From the NCBI GenBank assembly GCA_033439265.1, contig JAVTVX010000019.1, positions 6,021,501 to 6,085,500 on the forward strand: 64,000 nucleotides of DNA, given 5' to 3'. This DNA comes from Dillenia suffruticosa (taxonomy: Eukaryota > Streptophyta > Magnoliopsida > Dilleniales > Dilleniaceae). Of the stretch, positions 34,837 through 46,105 are shown in pieces. Numbering within the stretch: the first letter of the stretch is position 1; each line of letters starts with the position of its first letter. The position numbers and the translations under genes were made by a program. Below the pieces are notes generated by a model. That model was not told where the DNA came from. It saw only the letters and a program-made list of their open reading frames with translations, and did not search any database.

Positions 34837-35293
34837 GTACCATAAATATTTTATCTAATATCTAACAATTCAATCAATTCGACATTTATAACCGATAATA
34901 CTAATTGGATTTGGATGTGATTCGCACGTGCTATTGCTAGCCTTTTCATTTCATTTGTGAAATAATTTATGGTGTTGTAAATTTTTTAAAGTTTGATTGG
35001 TTTAAATATTTCTATGGAAAATACTTTTAATATTTTCTTACATGTCAAAACCAAAAATTTATCTTAAAAAAACAAGTATTAAATAAATTTTAGAATTGCA
35101 TAACAATTTTCCTTTTTGAAAAAATTGGAACAGCTGCTTTTTTCCCTTCCCCTTTGGTATGTAATATCTTAATCTACCGTTTATTTTCGGGAAAAAAATA
35201 AGGGAAAAAAGGAGTTTTGAATAATAATTAACGATGAGATAATGGTTATTTCTTGAGCAAGAGGGGCTTGGCTGCGTCAAAAGAAGGGCCGTG

Positions 35294-35333
<40 letters not shown>

Positions 35334-36037
35334 CGCAAAGTCAAGCGAAATATGTGTGAATCTCTTTACTATTAGTTTGGAAATTTTGGTGATTTATAAG
35401 TTTGGTAAAAAATGATTTTTTTTTTTATTAAAAACATTATGTTTTTCATTTGATATTTTATTTCAATAAAAAATAATATTTATTACAAATAAAATAGAAA
35501 ATATGCTTACCAGACAGAGCTGGAGAACGTGTTGAGTTCCGATAACAATAAAACACGTGTTTTTATCTACTGTGTTGGGAAATGGGAAAGATGGGCTTCG
35601 AAGTGAGTTTAGAATGGGATAGGATGAGGCTGACTTCATTTCTTGTCCTTTCTCTCTTCACATGCGTGCGTCCTTTCTTATCCTTTTTACCCGATTTGCT
35701 TCCATTCTTCTCCTTCTTAAGAATTCAATTCCATCTTCTAGAAGGCCGGCTCGATGCTCTCTCGGCCAAGCCCAATTGAGCACACCAAACACTCCTGGGC
35801 CGAGGCCAGCCGGGTGTTTTTTGATTGGTTTAAATATAGAATCATCATGTTAGTGGGAAGGAAAATTTATATTACTGAGTTATCTCATCGGGGACAGATC
35901 AGCTAGGTTTGAGAGCTCATAATTTTTTTTTAATAAATCATTGTGGTAATAATTATATTAAATATGATTAAATTTAATTTAAATAAAATTAAATAATTAA
36001 ATAGTAAGATATTTTTAACATTTATTTTTTTATATAT

Positions 36038-36214
36038 AACATTTAAATTTAAAATTTTATTTAAAAATAATCGATACCAAACCATTATACCAATTAAGCA
36101 TTAATTATTAATTTTATTTAAAGAATTTAAGTTTTGTCCATAGGAGATTTATATTTTGAATAGAACCGGTGCCAAACCATCGGTTTCCTTAAATAAAATT
36201 TTGAATTTAATATT
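36038..36214. repeat. Small foldback, possible MITE remnant
   Basis: Arms 36038-36065 (ACATTTAAATTTAAAATTTT core) and 36189-36214 are inverted repeats with few mismatches. Two related phrases ATACCAAACCAT and GTGCCAAACCAT lie between them. No target duplication was identified. Confidence 0.35.
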
Positions 36215-37218
36215 TGTATATAAAGAAAGCAGATGTTATGAGAGTTTTATCATTTAAAAGTTTAAATTGATTTGAATCAAATTTAATTGAATATAATATA
36301 GTTATCGGATACTGTGGTTTATTTAAAAAAAAGAAAAAGAAATGAAAAAACAAAAAAGAGAGGAGGAATCTGAAATTCAATCCAACCGGGTTGAGTCAAC
36401 GTTTAAAAAGACTACAAGGTCTATATATAAATGGGCTAAGCTTGTCTGGTGTAGAAATTAGCCCAATAACCAGTTTGCAGCAGTAGCCCATGTCAAGGGC
36501 CCAATAATTTTTTTTTTTTTTTTTTTTGGTTACATGCTAGGATTACCGGGTTGGAAAAGAGGTTATGACTACTAAGTTGTCCCCTTGAGATAGGGCCCAA
36601 TAAAATTGAATAAAGAGAATTCTTGGTTTTTGTTTTAGAAAAGTCAAAAAAAAAAAAAAAAACTTAATTCTTTTTATAATTCAATCCGCACAACAATAAG
36701 AGACCAAATAGTGGCTATGGATTACTTATCTTTAAGAAGTAAATTCAATTGTTAATAAATTTTAATTATTCTGTGATTAAATATAAAAATTATTTTTTAT
36801 TATATAGTATTAAAATTACAAATTTCATGATAAATTAAAAAAAAAATCAATTATTAATAATCTCATTCACAATATATAGCATTTGCCGCTATGGATTTAA
36901 AACAACGCAATCAAAAGCTATTCTTACTTTGTGGTGAATAAAAGCCAAATTGTTCTTCCTTTTTGTTTATTAATTTATTCATTTCCTACAAAAACTTGAT
37001 TTTTGATATTTTTCTTTTTCTTTTTCTTTTTTTTTTTAATGTTTCAAAGGAAGTCATGAATATTGAATATTGATTGCATTTAGCTAAATTTGATCAAGTA
37101 TAATAAGATGATACGAGAATTGGATCTAATCACATTGCACCACAGTACCAATACATATACCAAAAAGAATATTATGTATATTTGAAAACATTATACTTAA
37201 TTCACAAATTCATTTTGT

Positions 37219-37990
37219 TAGAATATAATATATATAATAATTTGATTTGATAAATATTTCACTTTTCGTATTTTTATATTTCTATATTTGTATTATATAT
37301 TTTTCTCTATATTTGTGATAATAGATTTTTTATATAAAATCAATTTATCGTAATAATATAATTAAATCAATGGAATATTAAGATTTATATTATTATTATA
37401 TTATTTCTAATATTCTCTAATATGGTATTATAATTATATTCATCTATTTTTCATATTCGTATTATTTTATATTTTTAATATAGTTTTAGAATCATATTAA
37501 ATTATTATTCTATATGGAATCGCAATTCCTTTACAAAAAGGGTTATCTACATGCCCGCAGGTATTTCCACATCAGAGCGACAATATGGAGAGATCTACTC
37601 CTTTGCAAAACTGGCCATAAGATTTTAGATTCTCAATCCATGTTCTCTTTCAAATTCAACCCGTTTTCATTATATCATATTAAATTTGAAAACCATTTGA
37701 ATTTAAAAGGAAATGCTAGAATATATTATGTTTTGATTTGATTTTGATATATTTTTGATTTTTTTATTTAAATATTTAAATATTTATATTATTATATTTC
37801 TATATTTATGACAATAAATTTCCTATATAAAATCAACTTATCGTAATAATTTAAATAAAATAATAAAATATTATAATTTATATTATTTTCAATATTTTCT
37901 AATATGATATCACAATTATATTTATGTATTTTTTATATTCATATTATTTTATATTCTTAATATAGTTTTACAACCATATTCAATTTTCTT
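37219..37990. repeat. Direct repeat pair of an AT-rich family (37219-37500 and 37726-37990)
   Basis: Both copies share TATATTTCTATATTTgTgacaata-type sequence, ATATAAAATCAA-TTATCGTAATAAT, TTTTCTAATATG-TAT and ATATTATTTTAT. Related copies lie in the opposite orientation at about 41850-42055 and 42590-42790. They may be decayed LTR or MITE sequence. Confidence 0.5.
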
Positions 37991-38178
37991 CTTTCACATT
38001 CGATTAATTTACATGGATGTAAGAACTTATTAATTATTATTCAATTAATTTTTAAACTCATCACATCTCGAAATGCAAGAGAGATTGGCATCTGTACCGA
38101 GAGAGAGAGAGAGAGAGAGAGAGATTGGCATTAACATCTTTTAGTTTTCCAACCATTTGTTCTCTTTGTCCCACCAAA

Positions 38179-38185
38179 TATAAAA
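38179..38185 (+). promoter_or_regulatory. TATA box upstream of a long hairpin
   Basis: TATAAAA in the context CCAAATATAAAAG lies 26 bp upstream of the perfect hairpin at 38205-38314, a spacing that would place transcription start at or near the base of the hairpin. Confidence 0.4.
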
Positions 38186-38204
38186 GAAAAACCTTGCCAC
38201 CAAC

Positions 38205-38314
38205 CACAAATCAAGAAATCACACTCAAAATCTTAGAATAATTTGCTTTTGTTCCTTTGCTTTTCTACAAAAGCAAATTATTCTAAGATTGTCAGTGTGA
38301 TTTCTTGATTTGTG
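38205..38314 (+). ncRNA. Candidate hairpin RNA precursor (46-bp arms, 18-nt loop)
   Basis: Arm 38205-38250 and arm 38269-38314 are inverted repeats that match at all but about three consecutive-region positions (CTCAAAATC against GATTGTCAG). A T-rich 18-base loop separates them. A TATA box precedes it. The structure resembles a young miRNA or siRNA-producing foldback, but a small inverted duplication without function fits equally well. It lies about 0.55 kb upstream of the RING gene start codon on the same strand. Confidence 0.4.
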
Positions 38315-38760
38315 TTTAGATTTCATTTTATTAGATTTTAAACTAATTTAATTATTTCTCGGAGTTGTATTTTGACATGAAATGTAAAATAAATATGCTT
38401 TATAAGGAAGATATTATTAGACATATATGAAGGTTATTATTATTATTATTATTATTCAATGTAGATTTACCAGAGAGAAATTAGAAATACTGAAGAAAAA
38501 AATATATTATATTAGTAAAAGGGGCCTTCTTCTATCCAATTTAGGTGAAGATTAGATTTAAACACTAGTATGGCATTATTTTGATTCTAATTCATCAAAC
38601 CGCGTCCTAGGAGGTATTCTTATATAGGTTAGTGCAAGAAACAATGTATGAATCTTGGTAAATCTGGAATTATCTTCTTGGGAAAATAATTATAAGCGTA
38701 ACTTTATGGCCAGAAAAAGCAGTAAATATTTTTGTTTAATGTGATATATAAGACTTAAGA

Positions 38761-38762
<2 letters not shown>

Positions 38763-38808
<46 letters not shown>
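38763..38808. repeat. (CT)23 microsatellite in the leader of the RING gene
   Basis: An uninterrupted CT tract lies 54 bp upstream of the RING-gene ATG. CT-rich leaders are common in plant genes and can influence expression. Confidence 0.8.
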
Positions 38809-38811
<3 letters not shown>

Positions 38812-38862
38812 GCATATATTTGGTGTTTGTTTAGACAAATTATTTCTTGGAGGTTTTGCACC

Positions 38863-41106
38863 ATGGACATGAACCTGAATCAAGCAAATAACAGGCAGCG
38901 AGCGCAAAGAAGGCCGAGGCAGCCCGATCCCTATTCCAATGTTACAGTGGAAAGCTTTTCAAGGAGGGTTAGAGCAAGATATGCTGATGGTGCTCATGGC
39001 ATTAGCCAAACAACTTATAGTTACCAGTATCGCATTCAAGGGAGTTATGTAGGCTCCAACACCTATCTTGCTGGTCATCACTATGTTCAGCAGCAGGTTT
39101 TTAGCAGTAATAGCAGCCCAGGAGGCAATCTCACACGGGCCCCCACTCCTGGCCTTGGCCTCCCTTTTCCACAAGGTAAATTGAACATACATGATTTTCT
39201 TAATTTTTACTGGGATTCATCCGTGTGTTCTGCCTTAAGGATGTGATATCCTAGCATTAACAGATAGTCGAGTTAGTAGAATAGAATATTAGATTTTTTA
39301 ATTAAATCTTGTATCTAAACAAATTGATAGGAGAACCTCTCCATAAATAATGAATGTTCGAATTGCATTAATCAAAATATTGTTCTGAATATTCGTAATG
39401 GGTAATAGAAAAAAGGATATAACATCTTAGCTGGATGAATAAAGAACAATATAGATCCTAGCATTTTTTTAATGAGTTTCTGCATGTTATAAGCATAGGT
39501 ATGAAATCTAGATTCTAAGCGTGGATCAAAAAACAATTTTTGCAAATCAAAAATTCATTATTATATGCGTAGGTACCTTTTCAATGACCTACGACATAAT
39601 ATATCAAAGTAACGTGTTCATAATTTTTCAAACAATATGTTTTGAACTTAGGTTAAAATAAACAATCATTATTTTAGGTTAAAATACAATTTGAAAACTG
39701 GTAACTTGGGATCATTATTTTGTACTTAATTTTTCCTCCTTTTCCTTTTCCGGGTACTTATCTATTAGCACATTCTTTTACAGGGATTTATGCCCTTGGA
39801 GGAGGTTCTTCTCAGAACACAAGCAACCCTGCACCATTGCCCTTCTATCGGCAGACTAGAACAAGCAGCAATTCGGGAATTCCATTGGCACAAAATCAGA
39901 ATTCTGGAATTCCATTGGCACAAAATCAAAATTTTCAACTTCAGCAACAGCCACAAAATCAGCATGCTTTCTCCATCCTGCATCCTCAACATAGCAACAT
40001 TGCTAATTCCTCGAATGACCGAAGTAGGATGATACTTCGAAGGTTGTGGCTACAATTTTTAAGGAGGGCTCTTTGGAGGATTTATCAGAGTCGGGCTCGC
40101 CAAATAAACCAGTCCCAAGAAGTATGTACTCATTATTCACCATATCATTTAAAGTCTCCTCTTCTTCTTTTTTCTTGTAATTTTCATTAATGGCTGATCA
40201 AGCGCCAATCCTTTCTTTGGAAATGTATTGCAGGAAGTTCTTCCCATGGAGCAGCCATTTGGGCCGCAAGATTTCGATTTCAACATTGATTCCTTGACTT
40301 ATGAGGTAAGATTAAACTAAATCTATTGATATTATTATTTCTCATCCCTTTTTCTCTCTTTTGTGTGTGTGTGTGTGTGTGTGTTTTTTTTCTTGGGCAA
40401 GTGAAAAATTTTTGGGAGGCCAAACTTAGAATTATGAAGGGCTTAATTTATAAACAATAAACCAACAACCATTGTAAGGCCTTGGGCCCCTTTAAATTAC
40501 TTATACCTCACAATCACTTACAAGACATACTTAAAATGAAAAGCAAACACACCCTTTTACTACAATTAGCTTGCTCTTAAATATCCTAAAATGTTATTAT
40601 TCATATGATCTTCGCATGTTTTTTCATTATGCATTATAATTGCTTTTACTGGTTATGAAATCACTATGGCCAAGATCTAATTGGAAAAGGATCTGCTCCG
40701 CTTGTAGAATACCATTGGCAATGTTAATACTGGTTTGTCTCAAGAAGCCATTACAAGACTTCTCATGACAAGAACATATTTATCATCTTCAGACAATCAT
40801 CAAAACTCTGACATTTGTGTTATATGTCAGGTAAATATACATACTTCAATCACTTTTCCTTTTTGAACTCCTTTATATTCTTGACATGAAATTTTAGATT
40901 TTCTTGTTTACCCTAATTAGCTGCCAAAACACTAAGAAGCATTGGGGAATGAATTCTTGTAGGCGGAATATGAAGATGAAGAGACAGTCGGAACTCTTCA
41001 TTGTGGACATGAATTCCATGCAAACTGCATAAGGGAGTGGCTGCGTCTGAAGAATACTTGCCCCATCTGCAAGTCAACGGCTTTACCAACTAGTAGAGGT
41101 AGTTAA
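38863..41106 (+). CDS. RING-H2 E3 ubiquitin ligase, five exons, in-frame TAG at an alternative 3' splice site
   Basis: Would transfer ubiquitin from an E2 to unknown targets. The exons are 38863-39175, 39784-40121, 40234-40305, 40690 (or 40708)-40830 and 40963-41106. The start codon has a good context (CACCATGG). The N-terminal two-thirds is Gln/Asn/Ser-rich with a doubled SGIPLAQNQN. The RING at the C-terminus is complete: CVIC, 14 residues, CGH, EFH, ANC, 10 residues, CPIC (C278 to C318 in the 329-aa model). If exon 4 starts at 40690 (YEDLLRL), the next codon is TAG (40705-40707). If splicing uses the AG of that TAG (CTCCGCTTGTAG|AAT), the frame stays open and six residues plus the stop are skipped. 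Related proteins have a full YE-LLxLEExIG helix here. So this is either a gene rescued by a shifted splice site or a recent pseudogene. Confidence 0.82.
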
Positions 41107-43947
41107 TAGCTAGGGGATACCGAGGGATCAAAACATGTAATAATAATTAATAACTGTATGTTTATTGGATACATTGTAAGCATGCGATAATGTATCAAAT
41201 TAGTCATCAAATATTAAACATGTGTTCTCTTGTACACATTCATGTGACTTTTCAAATATGAATGAACGTTTATTTATTCTTATTCAATGTATTAATTTAT
41301 TTTCTTGAGCTTGATTTCATGCTTTAATGTGAGTAAAGTAAATAGGCATAATATTCATTCTACCACTTGGTGTGGATAAGTAGGGCTCTCCTCCTTTGCT
41401 CTAGATACATAACTATTCAACATAGTCTAAGAAAGAAAAAGAGAGAATAATATAAATAGATGTGTTGGTCAATTTGTTGTATTTTGAAGGGGAAAATGTC
41501 ATACATTTCTTTTATATTAGTTCATGGGCTTTGCCAAAATGCTTTGTCTCAAAATTTATTATTCACAATTATTATCTTTTTTTTTGTTTTTTTGTTTTTT
41601 TTTTTTTTTTTTGGTTATTTTGGTGCAATTTTATCTATGACTTTAAGAGAATTTAGTGACAATGATAGGTGACTATAAACTAATGACAAAGTTGGATATG
41701 ATGAAGGCAAGAAAAAGCAAGGAAAGATCTTGTTCTATCTTCACCAAGAATAATCCCCACATGAGATTACACCAAAAGAATGAAAATTATTGAGAAGATA
41801 TTTGAATGGGCTCTAATACCATATTAAAGAAATACAAATATGGTTTTGATACCATGTTAAGAATAGGAAGTAATAATAATATGAATTCCAATGATCCATT
41901 ATTTCAATTAATTACTATAATTATTATAATAAGTTGAATTTATAAAAATCTATTGTCATAAATATAGTATTACAAATATATAAATATTAAAACAAAAACA
42001 TCAAATATTTTCAAAATCTGATCAATAATAATTGATTTAATTTTTATATATAATATATTCTAATATTGTTTCTCAAATTTAATGTGACGTAATAGAAATC
42101 ACTTAACTTTGGAGTAGAACCCGTACAGAAGAGCTAAAATGCTAAGCATGTTTTTCTAACTTTGAAGAGCAGTTTTTTCCGGAACAAACGAGTGGACTTA
42201 TAGAGATGCATGTGAATGCATGAGTGATTTTCTTAATCGTTGATTTTGGCTTATATTAAAGATGGTTGAATATAGTTCTGATACTATTTTTGATTCTGAC
42301 TCTGGTTTTGATACTATATTAAAAAAATATTTGAATATGGTTTTGATATCATATTAAAGAAATTTTGAATATAATTCTGATACTATATTAAGAATGATAA
42401 ATAATAATAATAATATGAACTCTAATGATACAATGTTTCAATGAAATACTGATTGTAATCCAGATTAAAGATGGTTGATTATAGCTCTGATACTATTTCT
42501 GATTCTGACTGTGGTTTTGATACCATATTGAAAAAATATTTGAATATGGCTTGCATTAAAAAAATTTTGAATATAGTTAGGATACTATATTAAGAATAGG
42601 AAATAATAATAATAATAATAATACGAATTATAATAATCCATTGTTTCAATGCATTATTATAATAATTTAAATTTATATAAAAAATTTATTGTCATAAATA
42701 TAAAAATATAATATTATATATAGAAATATAAAAATAAAGAAAATAAAATTATATCAATAATTAATTTAATTTTGATAATTAATATATTTTAAGCAAAATG
42801 ATAAACCTTCGAGGGGGAGGAACAAGACTATTTTTTATATTATTTTCAAATTGTTTCTTAATTAATTTTATTACTATCATGAAAACACATATTCGCCACC
42901 AACAAAATTGGAGTCCTCCGTATACAATAGTGTTAGATTTGTAGTCCCACTCTTGCTGATGTCAGCAAGACGTCATGAACACCTGGGATGACATCGTTCA
43001 ATACTTATTAATAGGACCCTTTATTCTTTAGTTTCGGCGAGCACCATTCAATTAAAATCAAAAAAATCATTTTCATTTAATCATTTATTTATATTTTAAA
43101 TAATTTATTAGATATTTAGCTTAATTACGGACAAAAGCCAAATTTTGATTTGGTTTATTTAAATAATTATCAATTTTAATAATTTTTATTTCATTCAAAT
43201 CGAATTAATTAAAAATATTATATATATTAAATAATTTTTATTCATATAAATATTATTATAATATTATAAAATTATAATTAAAAATTAAAGTATAAAGAAA
43301 TATAAAAATTAAAACTAATATAGTGGAGAATGTATAATTAAAGAAAGGTTTTTAATTTTCACCTTTCTAACTCCAAGTTTCCAATATTACATCCATTTTC
43401 TGATGTTTTTCGCTCCCAAACTTGAGATCCTCACTCTCACTCACATCTCTCCCTCTCCTTCTCCTATTTCAATAATTTTTCATTCCCAAAATTTAATTTA
43501 TTTAAAATTTTAAAATTTTAAAATAACATTTAGTGAAATAAAATTATAAGTTAATTTTAAAATTTGAAATTACAGTTACAAAAACATGAACAAAAAGCAT
43601 TGGTACTTATAAATCTTATATAATAATAGATTTTAATAATTTAATTAATTTGAATAATCAAATCGAATTAATCGTCTAATTCAGACAAATAAATTATCAA
43701 TTTTTAGTCTGTTTGGTTAAATTATAATTATAAAAATTATATAATCGAATTAAATCGGTCATATTATGATTTAACCGAATATTCACCGCTGTCTACATCC
43801 ATTATAATACTATTGCCAGTATCAATAAAATTATATATGATAATTATCGTTACTATTATTATTATTATTATTATTACTTTAATTAATATTACTTGGCCCA
43901 ATTTGAAGTTTTTTGAGTCATGAAGTATAACACAAACATGAATGAGG
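41107..43947. other. Intergenic, AT-rich repeat remnants, no gene recognised
   Basis: It begins with the 3' flank of the RING gene. From about 41800 to 42790 there are several modules of a repeat built on TGATACCATATTAAGAA-like and TTGAATATGGTTTTGATA phrases, ending in an AT-rich part that is inverted relative to 37219-37990. At 43100-43800 there are CGAATTAATCG / TAACCGAAT phrases typical of decayed plant MITE or LTR sequence. A poly-T/G run at 41577-41613 produces spurious frames. Confidence 0.5.
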
Positions 43948-44460
43948 TGTTACGAATATCATATTGGATCCCCAAAAAATCATAAAACAGTATTTAAATC
44001 TAATAGGCCCTGTCACCCAATAGATCGATCTTTTGGACTAAGTTCTCCTATTGGGTTTGAGTCCATTACTTGGATCCATGATAAATTGGTATTAGAGACT
44101 CCGGTCTAACATGGAAAAGGGTTACCTAGAAAAGGGCTACCTGGAAAAGGGTTAGCTGGTGCCAGAGTGAAAACTGTCTAAAATGGAAAAGAGTTATCTG
44201 GTATCGGAGTGAGAACCGTCCAAAGAGGAAAAAGGGCTACCCGCCAGAGTGAAAACCATCTAGAGTGCGAGCCATCCAGAGTGAGAGCCGTCTGTGGACG
44301 TCTGACTTTTTAAGAGAAGGATAATGTTACGAATCTCATATCGGATCGTCAAAAAATCATAAAATAGTACTTAAATCCAATATACTCTCTCACCCAACAT
44401 GTCGGTCTTTTGAACTAAATTCTCCTATTGGGTTTGAATCCATTATTTGGATCCGTGACA
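43948..44460 (+). mobile_element. TRIM (terminal-repeat retrotransposon in miniature), 513 bp
   Basis: Two 136-bp terminal direct repeats (43948-44083 and 44325-44460) start TGTTACGAAT and end (G/A)TGA(C/T)A. Just inside the first is TGGTATTAGAG, one base off the usual TGGTATCAGAGC that pairs with initiator tRNA-Met. A purine tract (AAGAGAAGGATAA) precedes the second. The flanks TGAGG (43943-43947) and CGAGG (44461-44465) form a 5-bp duplication with one difference. The 241-bp interior is made of imperfect repeats around GGAAAAGGGTTACCTGG and CCAGAGTGAAAACCGTCT. It encodes nothing. Confidence 0.88.
44087..44097 (+). other. Primer-binding site of the TRIM (tRNA-Met type)
   Basis: TGGTATTAGAG lies 3 bp after the left terminal repeat, which marks the direction of reverse transcription as left to right. 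Confidence 0.75.
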
Positions 44461-44465
44461 CGAGG

Positions 44466-44879
44466 CCACCAATAAGTTATACTAAAGTAGAACCATTTCT
44501 TTCTTTTAGAGATGTAGTTTTTGAATTTTATTTTTATATGGCTAGAAAAAAGGAGAAGCCAAAAAATATTTTCATAAGTACAAAATACGTATTTCAAACA
44601 ATTCTTGTTGTTATTGTTTTTTTTTTTTTTTTTAAATGAAGAAATGAATAACTAAGAGTGAAAACATTAGCGAAAAAATACAACTTAGGCTGAGAGAGAA
44701 GGAAAACATTGAAAGACGATTAATGTAGCATATTATTAAATGTGAGAATTCTCATTCGCTTTGTAACGTTAATTTCAACTGCATATGATGCATCACATAG
44801 TTGTTCCTCCTGATTCCAAAACTCAAGATGGACAAACTAAATACCAAAAAAAAACTCATGTCATACAAAATATCCCAAG
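44466..44879. other. Intergenic AT-rich spacer
   Basis: Nothing recognisable lies between the TRIM and the CACTA-like block to the right. A long poly-T run is present near 44618-44634. Confidence 0.4.
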
Positions 44880-45235
44880 TACTATAGAAGATCCATCGAT
44901 AGAAATTTAGGTATCAGCGATGAAAATATCCGTTACTGAAAGTAAAAAATCTATCGCTAAACGATATTAGAAATAAATTTTTTGCGTCACTAAATCTGTC
45001 TCTAAAAACTATCTCACCAAAAATTACTGACGGAATACTATCCATCGCTAAATATCAGTGAGAGATTCGCGATAGAAAAAATCCGTCACTAAAAAATCTA
45101 TTGATAATCTGTTATTGATAGAAAAAATATGTAAAAGTATAAATGACAGAATTTTTTCGTCGTTAAAAATTCCGTTACTAATTCGTCGTTAATAATTCAC
45201 TATTAGCGATAAATATTTTTTGTCACTAATTTCGG

Positions 45236-45403
45236 AACCCTCATGCGCACGCACGTGCACCCCGCCCCTCATGCACACGCCCTTACACGCGGCCCGCTCC
45301 TACGAACTCGCCCGCACACGCCATTACGCGCGCCACCTGCTCCTGCGAACGTGCCCGCACGCTCACACATGGGCTCCCACCCGCCCGCCCAACCACACCC
45401 TGC
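45236..45403. repeat. GC-rich minisatellite-like block in a CACTA element
   Basis: The block is strikingly GC-rich in an AT-rich setting and made of variants of CACACGCC, GCGCACGC and CTCCTACGAACTCGCCCGC. It joins directly to subterminal CACTA repeats on the left and a tRNA-like segment on the right. The Pro/Ala/His/Arg-rich frames crossing it on both strands are compositional artefacts. Confidence 0.65.
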
Positions 45404-45429
45404 ATTTTGTTGTGAAAAATGTGTCTTTA

Positions 45430-45490
45430 CACGAAATTGAACCCGCGCCTCCGAGATGGAATATGAGTTGTTCAACTACCATGCCACAAT
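45430..45490 (-). other. tRNA-like segment in a CACTA element
   Basis: Read on the minus strand, TGGCATGGTAGTTGAACAAC (D-arm/box A-like) is followed about 27 bases later by GCGCGGGTTCAATTTC (box B-like, with the GGAGGCGC run that precedes the T arm in many tRNAs). An acceptor stem does not pair convincingly, so it is not a functional tRNA call. Confidence 0.55.
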
Positions 45491-45885
45491 CTGTTCTATG
45501 ATATTTTTTTATTTATTAACTAACTCTCACTTTTTTAAAAAAAAAAAATTAATCTCACTCTCACTTTTTTTTAAAAAAAAAAAAAAATTTATCACTACTA
45601 GAAAATTTTCTTTTAACGGCAAAAATTTTTATCGCTAAAAGTTCAAATTCCAATACTTAAAAGTATTAGCAATGGAAAATTTCCGTCGTTAAAAAATACT
45701 CTGCTAATTTTTTCTGACGGAATACATACGTCATTAAAATTAACGACAGATTAGCGATAAAAATTTTGTCGTTAAAAAATCTATCATTAATCCATCGCTG
45801 ATATAAGAAAATACAAAAAAAATTTAGCGATAAATTTTTTTTGTCGATAGTGAAATATCATCGATGGATATTTTCCATCGCTGAT

Positions 45886-46028
45886 TTGGGAGCCCACACA
45901 AGCTTGCAGGTGCCCCCACGCACTTCCACCAGCACCGTCACCCACGCCCGCACCCTGCCCGCACCTGCAAACTCGCCCACACACTCCCTCACGCAACCCA
46001 ACCCGCCCATGCCCGGCCCGCCCATTGC
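45886..46028. repeat. GC-rich block in the nested CACTA
   Basis: Pyrimidine-rich on the plus strand, with variants of CACCCACGCCCGCACC and CCGCCCATGCC. It lies between subterminal repeats (left) and the tRNA-like segment (right), as in the enclosing element. Confidence 0.65.
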
Positions 46029-46050
46029 TTCCTTTAATTTGTGAAAATTC

Positions 46051-46105
46051 CACCAAGCGCCTCCGGCCGGCTTCGATCCTATGTACAATACCATCCCTCA
46101 TGCAC
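46051..46105 (-). other. tRNA-like segment in the nested CACTA
   Basis: The minus strand carries GAGGGATGGTATTGTACATA followed by AGGATCGAAGCC, a box A / box B-like pair with shortened spacing. The flanking CGGAGGCGC...TTTTCAC resembles that of the segment at 45430-45490. Confidence 0.45.

Larger units (their letters stand above)
34136..38178. other. Intergenic AT-rich sequence with microsatellites, no gene recognised
   Basis: About 4 kb without convincing coding sequence. It contains (GA)n at 34151-34170, (AT)n at 34802-34834, (GA)n at about 35297-35328 and (GA)n at 38099-38123, plus homopolymer T and A runs near 36510 and 36645. It also holds a small foldback (36038-36214) and two copies of an AT-rich repeat (37219-37500, 37726-37990). 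The displaced ACX3 distal promoter may lie just right of 34135. Confidence 0.5.

Noticed and set aside
41460-41672. Two Phe-rich frames around 41577-41613
   Set aside because: Produced by a poly-T/G run after the RING gene. No conserved sequence.
45430-45490. Functional tRNA gene at this and the other four tRNA-like segments
   Set aside because: Box A and B likeness is present, but I could not pair acceptor stems or find a plausible anticodon stem and pol III terminator. Kept only as tRNA-like sequence.
45220-45501. Pro/Ala/His/Arg-rich open frames on both strands (also 45787-46119, 62961-63194 and 63800-63997)
   Set aside because: They exist only because the GC-rich repeat block has few stop codons. 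Frames are open on both strands and not shared between the copies of the block.
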